Both the position numbers and the translations under genes were made by a program. Below are positions 1 to 5,012 of a stretch of DNA of 5,012 nt, piece after piece. The notes below the pieces were generated by a model. The model searched no databases. It saw nothing but the letters and a program-made list of their open reading frames with translations, and was not told the origin of the DNA. The stretch spans positions 1 to 5,012 of the forward strand of contig JAAZNO010000499.1 of NCBI GenBank assembly GCA_012798275.1. The letters are read 5' to 3'. Position 1 is the stretch's first letter. Each line of letters begins with the position of its first letter. Origin of the DNA: Chloroflexota bacterium (GTDB taxonomy: Bacteria > Chloroflexota > Anaerolineae > B4-G1 > SLSP01).

Positions 1-1434
1 AGCCAGAGCAAGACCTGTCTCACGGACACGCCCTGTACCCTCAGGCGCGCCATCGTGCAGGCGCGCCTGGCGACTTCACGGCCCGTGCTCATCAACTTCA
101 ACATCCCCGCCGAGGCCGCTCACGGATACGACGCCGCCCAGCAGCTGTGGAGAATCCAGGTCTACAACACCACCCAGACCAGCATCTTCAGACGGCTGAA
201 TGGCGACATCACCATAGATGGCAGCACGCAGCCAGGAGGGCGCACCACCGGCCCCAAGATCGTGATCGTCGGGCCGGGCACGGGCACGAAAGATGGGTTA
301 ATCGTCGGGGATGTGGCCGGCAACGACAACATCATCATTCGCGGTCTGGGGTTCCAGAATCTGAGGACCAGCATTTACGTCAACACCGATCATAACCTCA
401 TTGAGAACAACTGGTTCGGGCTGAATGACGCCGGCACAGCGCCGCTTTTACGCAGCGCTAATCCTCAGAATGGCAGCGGCAGCGATGGCGTCGCCCTGAT
501 AACCGGCGCTGACTACAACGAGATCAAGAACAACTATTTCCTGGGCCTCAACGGCGTCGCGGCCGCGATTCGGGGGACGCACAACACCTTCAGCGGGAAC
601 TTCATCGGCACACGCGCCGATGGCCGAGTGACAGAGAAAAAGACCGACCCCAGCCTGATCTGCACGCCGGAGGATTGGTTGGGCGGCAGCGGCATCAGCG
701 TCGCCGACAGCGATAACACCATTGAGGACAACGTCTTCGCGGGTATCCGTATTCAGATCTCGCAGTGGTCCTTGCAGGCCGATAGCATCCGCGTGAGTGG
801 CCAACGTCAAACCATCCGCAACAACCGCATTGGCCGCGATGGCGCTAACACCGCCATCGGGGTGTGCGGCCGGGGCATCTATCTTTCCGATGGCCCCAAA
901 ACCCTCACCATCCAGGGCAATCAGATTGTCGAAGCGGAGCTGTCAGCCATCTCCTTGAACGGCGCCCTGTACGACGCCAACACCCTGCGCAGCAACGTCA
1001 TCCTCAAGACCAAAGCCTGGCCGCACCTGGAGGGCGCATCAAGGCCAGAAAGCGCCATCCAGGTCAACCCCAGCCTGCCGGATCCGTTTGAGGCTTTCAG
1101 ACCGGCGAGGGTTACCCAGATCAGCGGCGTCACCGTCCAGGGAACAGCCGGCGCCAACTCGCCCTGCCCCAACTGCGTCATCGAGCTGTTCCGCGACGAC
1201 ACCGATAACATCACCGAGACGTTAGCCTCGCTGGCAGTGGTGACGGCCAATGCGCAGGGGAACTGGAGCGCGACCCTGGCTACACCTCTAGCCGAGGGGC
1301 AGGGCCTCCGCACCACCAGCACGACGCCGCAGTACAACACCATCCCCAACATGAGCGCGGGCACGACAACCGGCCTGTCGGAGTTGTATGTGGCAGGCTA
1401 CAAGGTATACTTGCCACTGACCCTGAAACACTAG
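1..1434 (+). CDS. Secreted right-handed parallel beta-helix protein with C-terminal Ig-like domain and YLPL tail (5' partial)
   Basis: The frame is open from base 1 to the TAG at 1432-1434, giving 477 residues; the true start lies outside the window. The GTG at 55 is not taken as the start because a CSLREA-like motif (CTLRRAI, residues 12-18) lies upstream of it and runs into LINFNIP (residues 30-36), as in secreted beta-helix proteins. An IDGSTQPGG segment (residues 72-80) is also typical of these proteins. At least seven beta-helix rungs follow: NLIENNWFG (132-140), NEIKNNYFLG (173-182), NTFSGNFIG (195-203), NTIEDNVFAG (239-248), QTIRNNRIG (270-278), LTIQGNQIV (302-310) and NTLRSNVIL (327-335). 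Residues about 373-440 look like a bacterial Ig-like strand domain and contain a CPNC pair (389-392) that could form a disulfide. The chain ends in YKVYLPLTLKH, a hydrophobic tail I associate with exported Chloroflexota proteins. It is probably exported and structural or carbohydrate-binding. The fold is related to pectate lyase and NosD proteins, but no catalytic site can be assigned. Confidence 0.88.
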   Translation, partial: SQSKTCLTDTPCTLRRAIVQARLATSRPVLINFNIPAEAAHGYDAAQQLWRIQVYNTTQTSIFRRLNGDITIDGSTQPGGRTTGPKIVIVGPGTGTKDGLIVGDVAGNDNIIIRGLGFQNLRTSIYVNTDHNLIENNWFGLNDAGTAPLLRSANPQNGSGSDGVALITGADYNEIKNNYFLGLNGVAAAIRGTHNTFSGNFIGTRADGRVTEKKTDPSLICTPEDWLGGSGISVADSDNTIEDNVFAGIRIQISQWSLQADSIRVSGQRQTIRNNRIGRDGANTAIGVCGRGIYLSDGPKTLTIQGNQIVEAELSAISLNGALYDANTLRSNVILKTKAWPHLEGASRPESAIQVNPSLPDPFEAFRPARVTQISGVTVQGTAGANSPCPNCVIELFRDDTDNITETLASLAVVTANAQGNWSATLATPLAEGQGLRTTSTTPQYNTIPNMSAGTTTGLSELYVAGYKVYLPLTLKH

Positions 1435-1500
1435 GAAAAGCCACCGGGTCAGGAGTCGGGCCTCGCTCGCGGGTCATGGCTTCAAGGCCTCTGGCGGTGA

Positions 1501-1508
1501 AGGAGGTG
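1501..1508 (+). promoter_or_regulatory. Strong Shine-Dalgarno fixing the start at 1512
   Basis: AGGAGGTG lies 3 bases before the ATG at 1512. It is a near-perfect anti-16S match and picks this ATG over the in-frame ATG at 1476, which has no comparable site upstream. Confidence 0.8.
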
Positions 1509-1511
1509 TCC

Positions 1512-2222
1512 ATGGACGATCTGACGTTGGGCATCGTGGTCTCGGTAGGAACTGCCGTGTTCATCGGCGCGATCTTGCTGCTCAACCGGCGCCTCCAGTC
1601 CCGGCGCATGGCGGCGCTGCAGACGACGGCGACCGCACACGGCTGGGAATACACTCCCATCCGGGAAGGGCGCACCTCCGGCTATCGGATCATGGGAAGA
1701 ACGCAGGGCAGCGCCTGGACGCTGGAGAGCACGTTCACCGCCTCGTCAGCGGATTCCGAGAGCAGCACGTCCACCGGCCACCGCCGCACGTGCTGGCAAA
1801 GCGCGGGCGCCGCGCTCGCCGACGGGCTGATCCTCATCGGCCCGCGCACGGCAGCGGGCCCAATCCCCGACCCGCAAGCCCTCGGTGGGCTGGCGGGCAG
1901 GGTGGTGCAAAAAGCGCTGGAACTGATGCTCGGTGAGGATGTCGCGCTCCTGCCGGGATTGCAGGAGGTCCCGCTCGGCAGCGGCGCGCTCCGCGAGCGG
2001 TATATGATCTGGGCGCACGACGAACGCGCCGCCCGGCGGCTGCTCACCTTCGATGTCGAACGCGCGCTCACCGACTGGCCCGCGAAGCTGCCGCTCGCGG
2101 TAAAAATTGACTCGCACGGCTTGCAGATCACCCTTCAGAACACGCAGTTGCTCGATCCGACGGCGTTGGAGCAGCTGGTAGACTTGGGCACGCGGCTCGT
2201 CGCCGCATGGCAAGAGAGATAA
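1512..2222 (+). CDS. Single-pass membrane-anchored protein of unknown function
   Basis: This gene encodes 236 residues ending at a TAA (2220-2222). The start at 1512 is preferred to the in-frame ATG 36 bases upstream because of the AGGAGGTG just before it, and because it puts a hydrophobic helix at the very N-terminus. Residues about 4-24 (LTLGIVVSVGTAVFIGAILLL) form one membrane segment. It is followed by the basic stretch NRRLQSRR, so the rest of the protein is predicted to be cytoplasmic. Residues about 33-75 contain HGWEYTPIREG and SGYRIMGRTQGSAWTLES, then a Ser/Thr-rich segment (about 73-89). The remainder is a mixed alpha/beta soluble domain with LILIGPR (106-112) and YMIWAHDERAARRLL (164-178), ending in an amphipathic helix. 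No catalytic motif is recognised. The gene starts 77 bases after the beta-helix gene on the same strand, so co-transcription is possible. I do not recognise a named family. Confidence 0.8.
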   Translation: MDDLTLGIVVSVGTAVFIGAILLLNRRLQSRRMAALQTTATAHGWEYTPIREGRTSGYRIMGRTQGSAWTLESTFTASSADSESSTSTGHRRTCWQSAGAALADGLILIGPRTAAGPIPDPQALGGLAGRVVQKALELMLGEDVALLPGLQEVPLGSGALRERYMIWAHDERAARRLLTFDVERALTDWPAKLPLAVKIDSHGLQITLQNTQLLDPTALEQLVDLGTRLVAAWQER

Positions 2223-2387
2223 GGCGTCCGACGGATGGCGAGGCGGCGGCGCGCATGACCCGACGGACGCGAGCGTGTGCCTTCGGGGCAGCATGGCTCA
2301 CGGATGAGCGCGGGAAAACCCAGAGGGGACAAACTTCGAGCAGTGAAATTCGAGTGAAAGCGCGACTCAAACTCAGAATGAGGGACC
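2223..2387. other. Intergenic region with imperfect inverted repeat and short direct repeat
   Basis: This 165-bp gap has no supported gene. Just after the stop at 2222 there is an imperfect inverted repeat: GCGTCCG (2224-2230) pairs with CGGACGC (2264-2270), and CGG (2232-2234) with CCG (2260-2262). No T-run follows, so it is at best a weak terminator. A small hairpin, TGCC/GGCA around a TTCG loop, lies at 2278-2290. TTCGAG occurs at 2335-2340 and 2349-2354, each followed by TGAAA (2344-2348 and 2355-2359), a 14-bp period that could be a binding site upstream of the next gene. I see no convincing -35/-10 pair. Confidence 0.45.
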
Positions 2388-2594
2388 ATGCGCCAGGGAA
2401 AAACTCACCCGCGTTATCTTTCCTATCTATTGCGACTCTGGGAAACCACCGAGGGAGGGGAGCGACGCTGGCGCGCCTCGCTGGAATGCCCCGGCACCGG
2501 CGAACGCCGCGGGTTCCTCAGTCCCGAAGACCTCTTTGACTTTCTGAGGCAAGAGACCCAAGAGCGCGAGGACGCCTCTCCCGCAGAGCGCTGA
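2388..2594 (+). CDS. Conserved small protein of unknown function (YLLRLW/WRASLE/TGERRGF type)
   Basis: This gene encodes 68 residues from ATG 2388 to TGA 2592-2594. An in-frame TGA at 2379-2381 makes 2388 the first possible ATG; a GAGGG (2380-2384) lies only 3 bases upstream, a close and weak ribosome binding site. Motifs are YLSYLLRLWE (10-19), RRWRASLECPGTGERRGF (26-43) and LFDFL (49-53), followed by a charged tail. Small proteins of this pattern (SYLLRLW, W-R-A-S-L-E, H/G-T-G-E-R-x-G-F, LxxLFxFL) recur in Chloroflexota as uncharacterised stand-alone genes. That recall, and the highly patterned sequence, favour this frame over the 110-residue overlapping frame. It is probably a compact cytoplasmic protein with no signal peptide or membrane helix. 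Function is unknown. Confidence 0.8.
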   Translation: MRQGKTHPRYLSYLLRLWETTEGGERRWRASLECPGTGERRGFLSPEDLFDFLRQETQEREDASPAER

Positions 2595-2629
2595 GACTCG
2601 CCGGGCCGACGAAAACACTCACCGATTCC

Positions 2630-2677
2630 GCAGCTGCCGCAGACGCCCCGCAAACCGGCGGGATCTGCGGCAGCTGC
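2630..2677. repeat. Perfect 14-bp inverted repeat (strong hairpin)
   Basis: GCAGCTGCCGCAGA (2630-2643) is the exact reverse complement of 2664-2677, with a 20-base loop. Within the loop CCCGC (2647-2651) can pair with GCGGG (2658-2662), leaving the apical loop AAACCG. It lies 35 bases after the small gene's stop and 37 bases before the galE -35 box. No T-tract follows on either strand, so it is not a classic intrinsic terminator. It may still end or protect the upstream transcript. Confidence 0.75.
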
Positions 2678-2714
2678 TGCTATGAAGGGCGCATCCTCAA
2701 AACGCCGCCGCCAT

Positions 2715-2743
2715 TTGACGCTTTGCCCCGGCGCGTGTATGAT
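2715..2743 (+). promoter_or_regulatory. Sigma-70-type promoter for galE
   Basis: TTGACG (2715-2720) and TATGAT (2738-2743) are separated by exactly 17 bp. Each matches five of six consensus bases. Transcription would start near 2750, giving a 5' leader of about 45 bases. A small palindrome, TGACC-C-GGTCA (2756-2766), lies just after the predicted start and could be an operator, though it is too short to be sure. Confidence 0.75.
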
Positions 2744-2784
2744 AGGGCCTTGAGATGACCCGGTCACAAAAGACTCAAAACGAC

Positions 2785-2789
2785 AGGAG
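2785..2789 (+). promoter_or_regulatory. Ribosome binding site of galE
   Basis: AGGAG lies 6 bases before the ATG at 2796, at good spacing. It supports this start over later in-frame candidates. Confidence 0.8.
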
Positions 2790-2795
2790 TGTCCC

Positions 2796-3773
2796 ATGAA
2801 AGTTCTCGTCACAGGTGGCGCAGGCTACATCGGCAGCGTGGTTGCAGAGCAATTGCTTGCCGCAGGCGAAGACGTTGTCGTCTTCGACAATCTCTCACAG
2901 GGCCATCGCGCCGCCATTCCCCCCGAGGCCATCTTTGTCCAGGGCGATCTGGCCGACTTCGACGCCGTCGAGGCCCTGTTCAAGACTCAGCGGCCCGAGG
3001 CCGTCATGCATTTCGCCTCCAACACCCTCGTCGGCGAATCCATGGCGCTGCCCTTCAAATATCTGGGGGATAACGTCACCAACGGTCTGAATCTGCTGCA
3101 GAACGCCGTGACTTACGGCGCGCAACGGTTCATCCTCTCCTCGACGGCCAATCTCTTCGACGACCCGCAACGCATCCCCATCGCGGAGACAGAACGCATC
3201 GTGCCGGGCAGCCCCTACGGCGAATCGAAGCACATCCTGGAGCGCCTGCTCTACTGGCTCGACCGCGTGTACGGCTTGCGCTATGCCACGCTGCGCTACT
3301 TCAACGCCGCTGGCGCCACGGCCCAACGCGGCGAGGATCATCATCCCGAGACGCATCTCATCCCGCTGACGCTGCAAGTGGCCCTGGGCCAACGCGAAAG
3401 CATCAAGGTCTTCGGCGATGACTACCCCACCCCCGATGGCACCTGCATCCGCGACTACATCCACGTCAGCGACCTGGCGCAGGCGCACATCCTGGCGTTG
3501 TACGCGCTGGATAAGGGCAGTCGGCGCTACAATTTGGGGAACGGCCTCGGCTTCTCGGTGATGGAGGTGATCCAGGCTTGCCGCGACGTTACGGGACATC
3601 CCATCCCGGCGGAGATCGTCGGGCGCCGGGCGGGCGACCCGGCGGTCCTCATCGCTGCGAGCGACGTCCTCCGCGCCGAGCTGGGGTGGGAGCCGCACTA
3701 CCCGGACATCCACCAGATCGTGGAAACCGCCTGGGCCTGGCACAAAACCCATCCCCACGGCTATGAGGCGTGA
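2796..3773 (+). CDS. galE: UDP-glucose 4-epimerase
   Basis: This is a complete 325-residue member of the extended short-chain dehydrogenase/reductase family, close to the usual GalE length. The enzyme interconverts UDP-glucose and UDP-galactose with tightly bound NAD, in the cytoplasm (Leloir pathway and supply of sugars for polysaccharides). The Rossmann NAD motif GGAGYIGS is at 7-14, with the FDN acidic end of beta-2 at 30-32. MHFAS (71-75) and LVGES (78-82) match the family. The catalytic triad is T117 in SST (115-117), Y141 and K145 in [13 protein letters not shown] (167-174) and the [15 protein letters not shown] stretch (217-231) are strong GalE signatures. By ungapped alignment from RRAGD (277-281), the position of E. 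coli Tyr299 is Leu285, as in Bacillus-type enzymes, so N-acetylated substrates may also be accepted. The usual VYG after the catalytic Ser/Thr is replaced by NLF. The gene has its own promoter and ribosome binding site and is followed 48 bases later by a response regulator. Confidence 0.95.
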   Translation: MKVLVTGGAGYIGSVVAEQLLAAGEDVVVFDNLSQGHRAAIPPEAIFVQGDLADFDAVEALFKTQRPEAVMHFASNTLVGESMALPFKYLGDNVTNGLNLLQNAVTYGAQRFILSSTANLFDDPQRIPIAETERIVPGSPYGESKHILERLLYWLDRVYGLRYATLRYFNAAGATAQRGEDHHPETHLIPLTLQVALGQRESIKVFGDDYPTPDGTCIRDYIHVSDLAQAHILALYALDKGSRRYNLGNGLGFSVMEVIQACRDVTGHPIPAEIVGRRAGDPAVLIAASDVLRAELGWEPHYPDIHQIVETAWAWHKTHPHGYEA

Positions 3774-3789
3774 TCACAAGCCCGTGCCG

Positions 3790-3804
3790 GCTGCAAACTG
3801 CAGC
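3790..3804. repeat. Short stem-loop between galE and the response regulator
   Basis: GCTGC (3790-3794) pairs with GCAGC (3800-3804) around the loop AAACT. It is too short, and lacks a following T-run, to be called a terminator. Confidence 0.3.
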
Positions 3805-3810
3805 TCGCGC

Positions 3811-3816
3811 TACATT
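3811..3816 (+). promoter_or_regulatory. Possible -10 box for a leaderless transcript
   Basis: TACATT matches TATAAT at four of six bases. It ends 5 bases before the GTG start at 3822, so transcription would begin at or very near the start codon. No convincing -35 box is seen at the matching spacing. This is tentative. Confidence 0.25.
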
Positions 3817-3821
3817 CTGCC

Positions 3822-4505
3822 GTGTCCAAACACATTCTGATCGTAGACGATGACGCGCTCCTGCGGCGCAGTCTGGCCTTCAATCTGGAAAAGGCCGGCT
3901 ACACGGTCGCCACGGCTGCCACAGCCGAAGATGCCCTCGCCGCCGTGCGCCTTGACCCGCCTGACCTGATCCTCCTCGACATCGGCCTGCCGGGGATGGA
4001 TGGTCTGGACGGGCTACGGGCGTTGCGGGCGCAGGTGACGGCCCCCGTGATCTTCGTCACCGCGCGGCGACGGCAGCTCGACGAGGTGTTGGGCCTGGAG
4101 CTGGGCGCCGACGATTACATCACCAAGCCCTTCGACATGGACGTGTTGCTTGCCCGCATCAAAGTGGTGCTGCGCCGCGCTGCGCCTCCGCCCTCCACTC
4201 CGCCGCCCCCGCTGGTGATCGGCGATCTCGTTGTGGACATGGCGGCGCACACCGTCATGCTGCGCGGACAGCCGGTGGAGCTGGCCCCGCGGGAGTTCGA
4301 TCTGCTGGCGGCGCTGGCGCAGGAGGCCGGCCGGGTGCTGTCGGTCGAAGAATTGCTCGCCCGCGTGTGGGGCGCCGAATACACCGGCGAGCCTCAAGTG
4401 GTCTATGTGCATATCCGCTGGCTACGCGAAAAACTGGAGGACGACCCTCATGCCCCCCAACGCATCGTCACCGTCCGTGGCGTGGGCTACAAGCTGGTGG
4501 GGTGA
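3822..4505 (+). CDS. OmpR/PhoB-family DNA-binding response regulator
   Basis: This is a complete 227-residue two-component response regulator. The receiver domain spans about 3-118, with the acidic pair D9-D10, phospho-acceptor D53 in LLDIGLPGMDG, T80 and K102 in TKPF. A proline-rich linker (PPPSTPPPP, 122-130) leads to a winged-helix domain at about 131-227. That domain has the LAPREFDLL (154-162), VVYVHIRWLREKL (193-205) and VTVRGVGYKLVG (216-227) signatures of the OmpR/PhoB class. It should act as a cytoplasmic transcription factor activated by phosphorylation, usually as a dimer. The start is GTG at 3822: the upstream frame is open back to galE's stop but offers no ATG, GTG or TTG. No Shine-Dalgarno precedes it. 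It lies 48 bases after galE and 72 bases before a membrane sensor that is its likely partner. Targets cannot be inferred. Confidence 0.95.
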   Translation: MSKHILIVDDDALLRRSLAFNLEKAGYTVATAATAEDALAAVRLDPPDLILLDIGLPGMDGLDGLRALRAQVTAPVIFVTARRRQLDEVLGLELGADDYITKPFDMDVLLARIKVVLRRAAPPPSTPPPPLVIGDLVVDMAAHTVMLRGQPVELAPREFDLLAALAQEAGRVLSVEELLARVWGAEYTGEPQVVYVHIRWLREKLEDDPHAPQRIVTVRGVGYKLVG

Positions 4506-4559
4506 GGGCTGGGTGCTGGTGGCTGGCAGCTGGGTGCTGGCCCCATTACCCCTCACCCC
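4499..4559. repeat. Perfect 10-bp long-range inverted repeat spanning the regulator stop codon
   Basis: GGGGTGAGGG (4499-4508) is the exact reverse complement of CCCTCACCCC (4550-4559), with 41 bases between. The left arm includes the response regulator's TGA stop (4503-4505), and the right arm ends 18 bases before the sensor's ATG. In RNA it could form a stem that loops out the heptamer repeat and sits just before the downstream start. Confidence 0.6.
4508..4542. repeat. Five tandem GCTGGNN heptamers
   Basis: Five consecutive 7-base units are seen: GCTGGGT, GCTGGTG, GCTGGCA, GCTGGGT, GCTGGCC. The invariant core is GCTGG with two variable bases. Because units 1-2 and 4-5 agree, a 12-bp direct repeat is also visible (4508-4519 and 4529-4540). 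Short heptameric tandem repeats are known between genes in cyanobacteria, and similar low-complexity spacers occur in Chloroflexota. Confidence 0.75.
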
Positions 4560-4561
4560 TG
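4548..4561. repeat. Two tandem ACCCCTN heptamers
   Basis: ACCCCTC (4548-4554) is followed directly by ACCCCTG (4555-4561), and another CCCC sits at 4541-4544. This is a second heptameric repeat type next to the GCTGGNN array, and it forms the right arm of the inverted repeat. Confidence 0.5.
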
Positions 4562-4577
4562 ATGCGACTTCTGACTT

Positions 4578-5012
4578 ATGCGCAGATTACGGACCCGCCT
4601 GATCCTCAGTCATGTTTTGCCCCTGCTGGTGGTGCTCCCCATCATCGGCGTGGCGCTGACGTACTTGTTGGAGACGCAAGTGTTGCTCGCGGGCCTCTCC
4701 AACGAGCTGGAACGGCAGGCGTTGCTCGTGGCGGATCTCGCCGACGATTACCCCGCGATCTGGTACAATCCGCTGCAGGCGCAGACCTTCATCGCGCGGG
4801 TGGATCCATACATCTCGGCGTCCATGACCCTGATCACCGCCGATGGCGTGCTGTGGGCCTCCAGCAGCCCCGACGAGCAGCGCAACATCGGGCGCCCGGT
4901 GACCGTGCCCGGATTCGCCGAAGTGCTGCGCACCGGCGCCATTTTGCGGATTGACTACGAGCAACAGCGGGGAACCGGCGCCGCGGACGTGCTGGTTCCC
5001 ATCATCGAGCGC
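4578..5012 (+). CDS. Membrane sensor, probable histidine kinase partner of the upstream regulator (3' partial)
   Basis: The frame is open from ATG 4578 to the right edge, giving 145 residues with no stop. An in-frame TGA at 4572-4574 makes this the first possible start; there is no clear Shine-Dalgarno. A basic N-terminus (MRRLRTR) precedes a membrane helix at about 9-31 (the LPLLVVLPIIGVALTYLL region). Residues about 35-145 are predicted to be extracytoplasmic: an amphipathic helix rich in L, E and Q (38-55), then ITADGVLWASSSPDEQRNIG (86-105) and DVLVPII (137-143). The 'tADGvlwaSs...niG' pattern resembles a Cache-type ligand-sensing domain. The kinase core (HisKA/HATPase) would lie beyond the window, so the kinase call rests on this architecture and on position just after an OmpR-type regulator. 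A chemoreceptor or diguanylate cyclase with the same sensor layout is less likely. Confidence 0.82.
   Translation, partial: MRRLRTRLILSHVLPLLVVLPIIGVALTYLLETQVLLAGLSNELERQALLVADLADDYPAIWYNPLQAQTFIARVDPYISASMTLITADGVLWASSSPDEQRNIGRPVTVPGFAEVLRTGAILRIDYEQQRGTGAADVLVPIIER

Noticed and set aside
55..1434. GTG at 55 as the start of the beta-helix gene
   Set aside because: The frame is open to base 1 and the conserved CTLRRAI motif lies upstream of the GTG, so the gene simply runs off the left edge.
1438..1482. Inverted repeat AAGCCA/TGGCTT as a terminator after the beta-helix gene
   Set aside because: The stem is only 6 bp with a 33-base loop and no T-run; likely chance.
1476..1511. ATG at 1476 as the start of the membrane protein
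   Set aside because: It adds 12 residues without a ribosome binding site, whereas ATG 1512 has AGGAGGTG just upstream.
1746..2294. 182-residue minus-strand open frame
   Set aside because: It is antisense to the membrane-anchored protein gene, which has a strong ribosome binding site and a patterned product; long antisense frames are expected at this GC content.
2207..2539. 110-residue plus-strand frame overlapping the 68-residue gene
   Set aside because: Its product is Arg-rich and low in pattern, and it conflicts with the frame carrying the recognisable YLLRLW/WRASLE/TGERRGF motifs.
2895..3758. 287-residue minus-strand open frame opposite galE
   Set aside because: It mirrors the codon structure of a strongly supported galE and its product shows no recognisable motif.
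4499..4559. Inverted repeat plus tandem heptamers read as a CRISPR array or insertion-sequence end
   Set aside because: The units are 7 bases with no unique spacers, there is no transposase fragment, and there are no cas genes.
4367..4954. 195-residue plus-strand frame across the regulator-sensor junction
   Set aside because: It overlaps the conserved end of the response regulator and the sensor's membrane helix in another frame, and its product is Arg/His-rich with no pattern.
4587..4964. 125-residue minus-strand frame opposite the sensor
   Set aside because: It is antisense to the sensor frame, which has a clear membrane helix and Cache-like pattern; no supporting signal was seen.
1..5012. 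tRNA, rRNA or riboswitch
   Set aside because: No cloverleaf with a GTTCRA-type T-loop, rRNA core or recognisable riboswitch core was seen in the gaps, which are all under about 210 bases.

Overview
The window is GC-rich, gene-dense bacterial DNA, and every supported gene lies on the + strand. It looks like a member of the Chloroflexota (Anaerolineae/Caldilineae-like). The evidence is a secreted parallel beta-helix protein with a CSLREA-like N-terminal motif and a VYLPL-type C-terminal tail, a tiny protein of the 'YLLRLW...WRASLE...TGERRGF' type, and heptameric tandem repeats between genes. This assignment is an inference from remembered family patterns, not from a search.

Layout. Bases 1-1434 hold the 3' part of a secreted or surface right-handed beta-helix protein, cut by the left edge. 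Bases 1512-2222 encode a small protein with one N-terminal membrane anchor and no recognised function; its start is fixed by a strong ribosome binding site. Bases 2223-2387 are non-coding, with an imperfect inverted repeat and a short 14-bp-period repeat. Bases 2388-2594 encode a conserved 68-residue protein of unknown function. Bases 2595-2795 are non-coding and carry a perfect 14-bp inverted repeat followed by a near-consensus sigma-70-type promoter. Bases 2796-3773 encode a complete UDP-glucose 4-epimerase (GalE). Bases 3822-4505 encode a complete OmpR/PhoB-type response regulator with a GTG start and no Shine-Dalgarno. The 72-bp gap after it contains five tandem GCTGGNN heptamers and a long-range inverted repeat that includes the regulator's stop codon. 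From 4578 to the right edge runs the N-terminal part of a membrane sensor, almost certainly the partner histidine kinase.

How the genes may work together. GalE interconverts UDP-Glc and UDP-Gal, and possibly the N-acetylated forms, supplying sugars for envelope polysaccharide. The response regulator and sensor form a two-component system that may be co-transcribed from the galE promoter or from its own start. Nothing in the sequence reveals the sensed signal or the regulon. The first two genes have no visible functional link to the rest.

Most of the window is ordinary. The parts that most merit a second look are the heptamer-repeat/inverted-repeat spacer between regulator and sensor, the possible leaderless start of the regulator, the 14-bp hairpin before the galE promoter, and the uncharacterised 68-residue protein. 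I see no convincing new multi-gene system.
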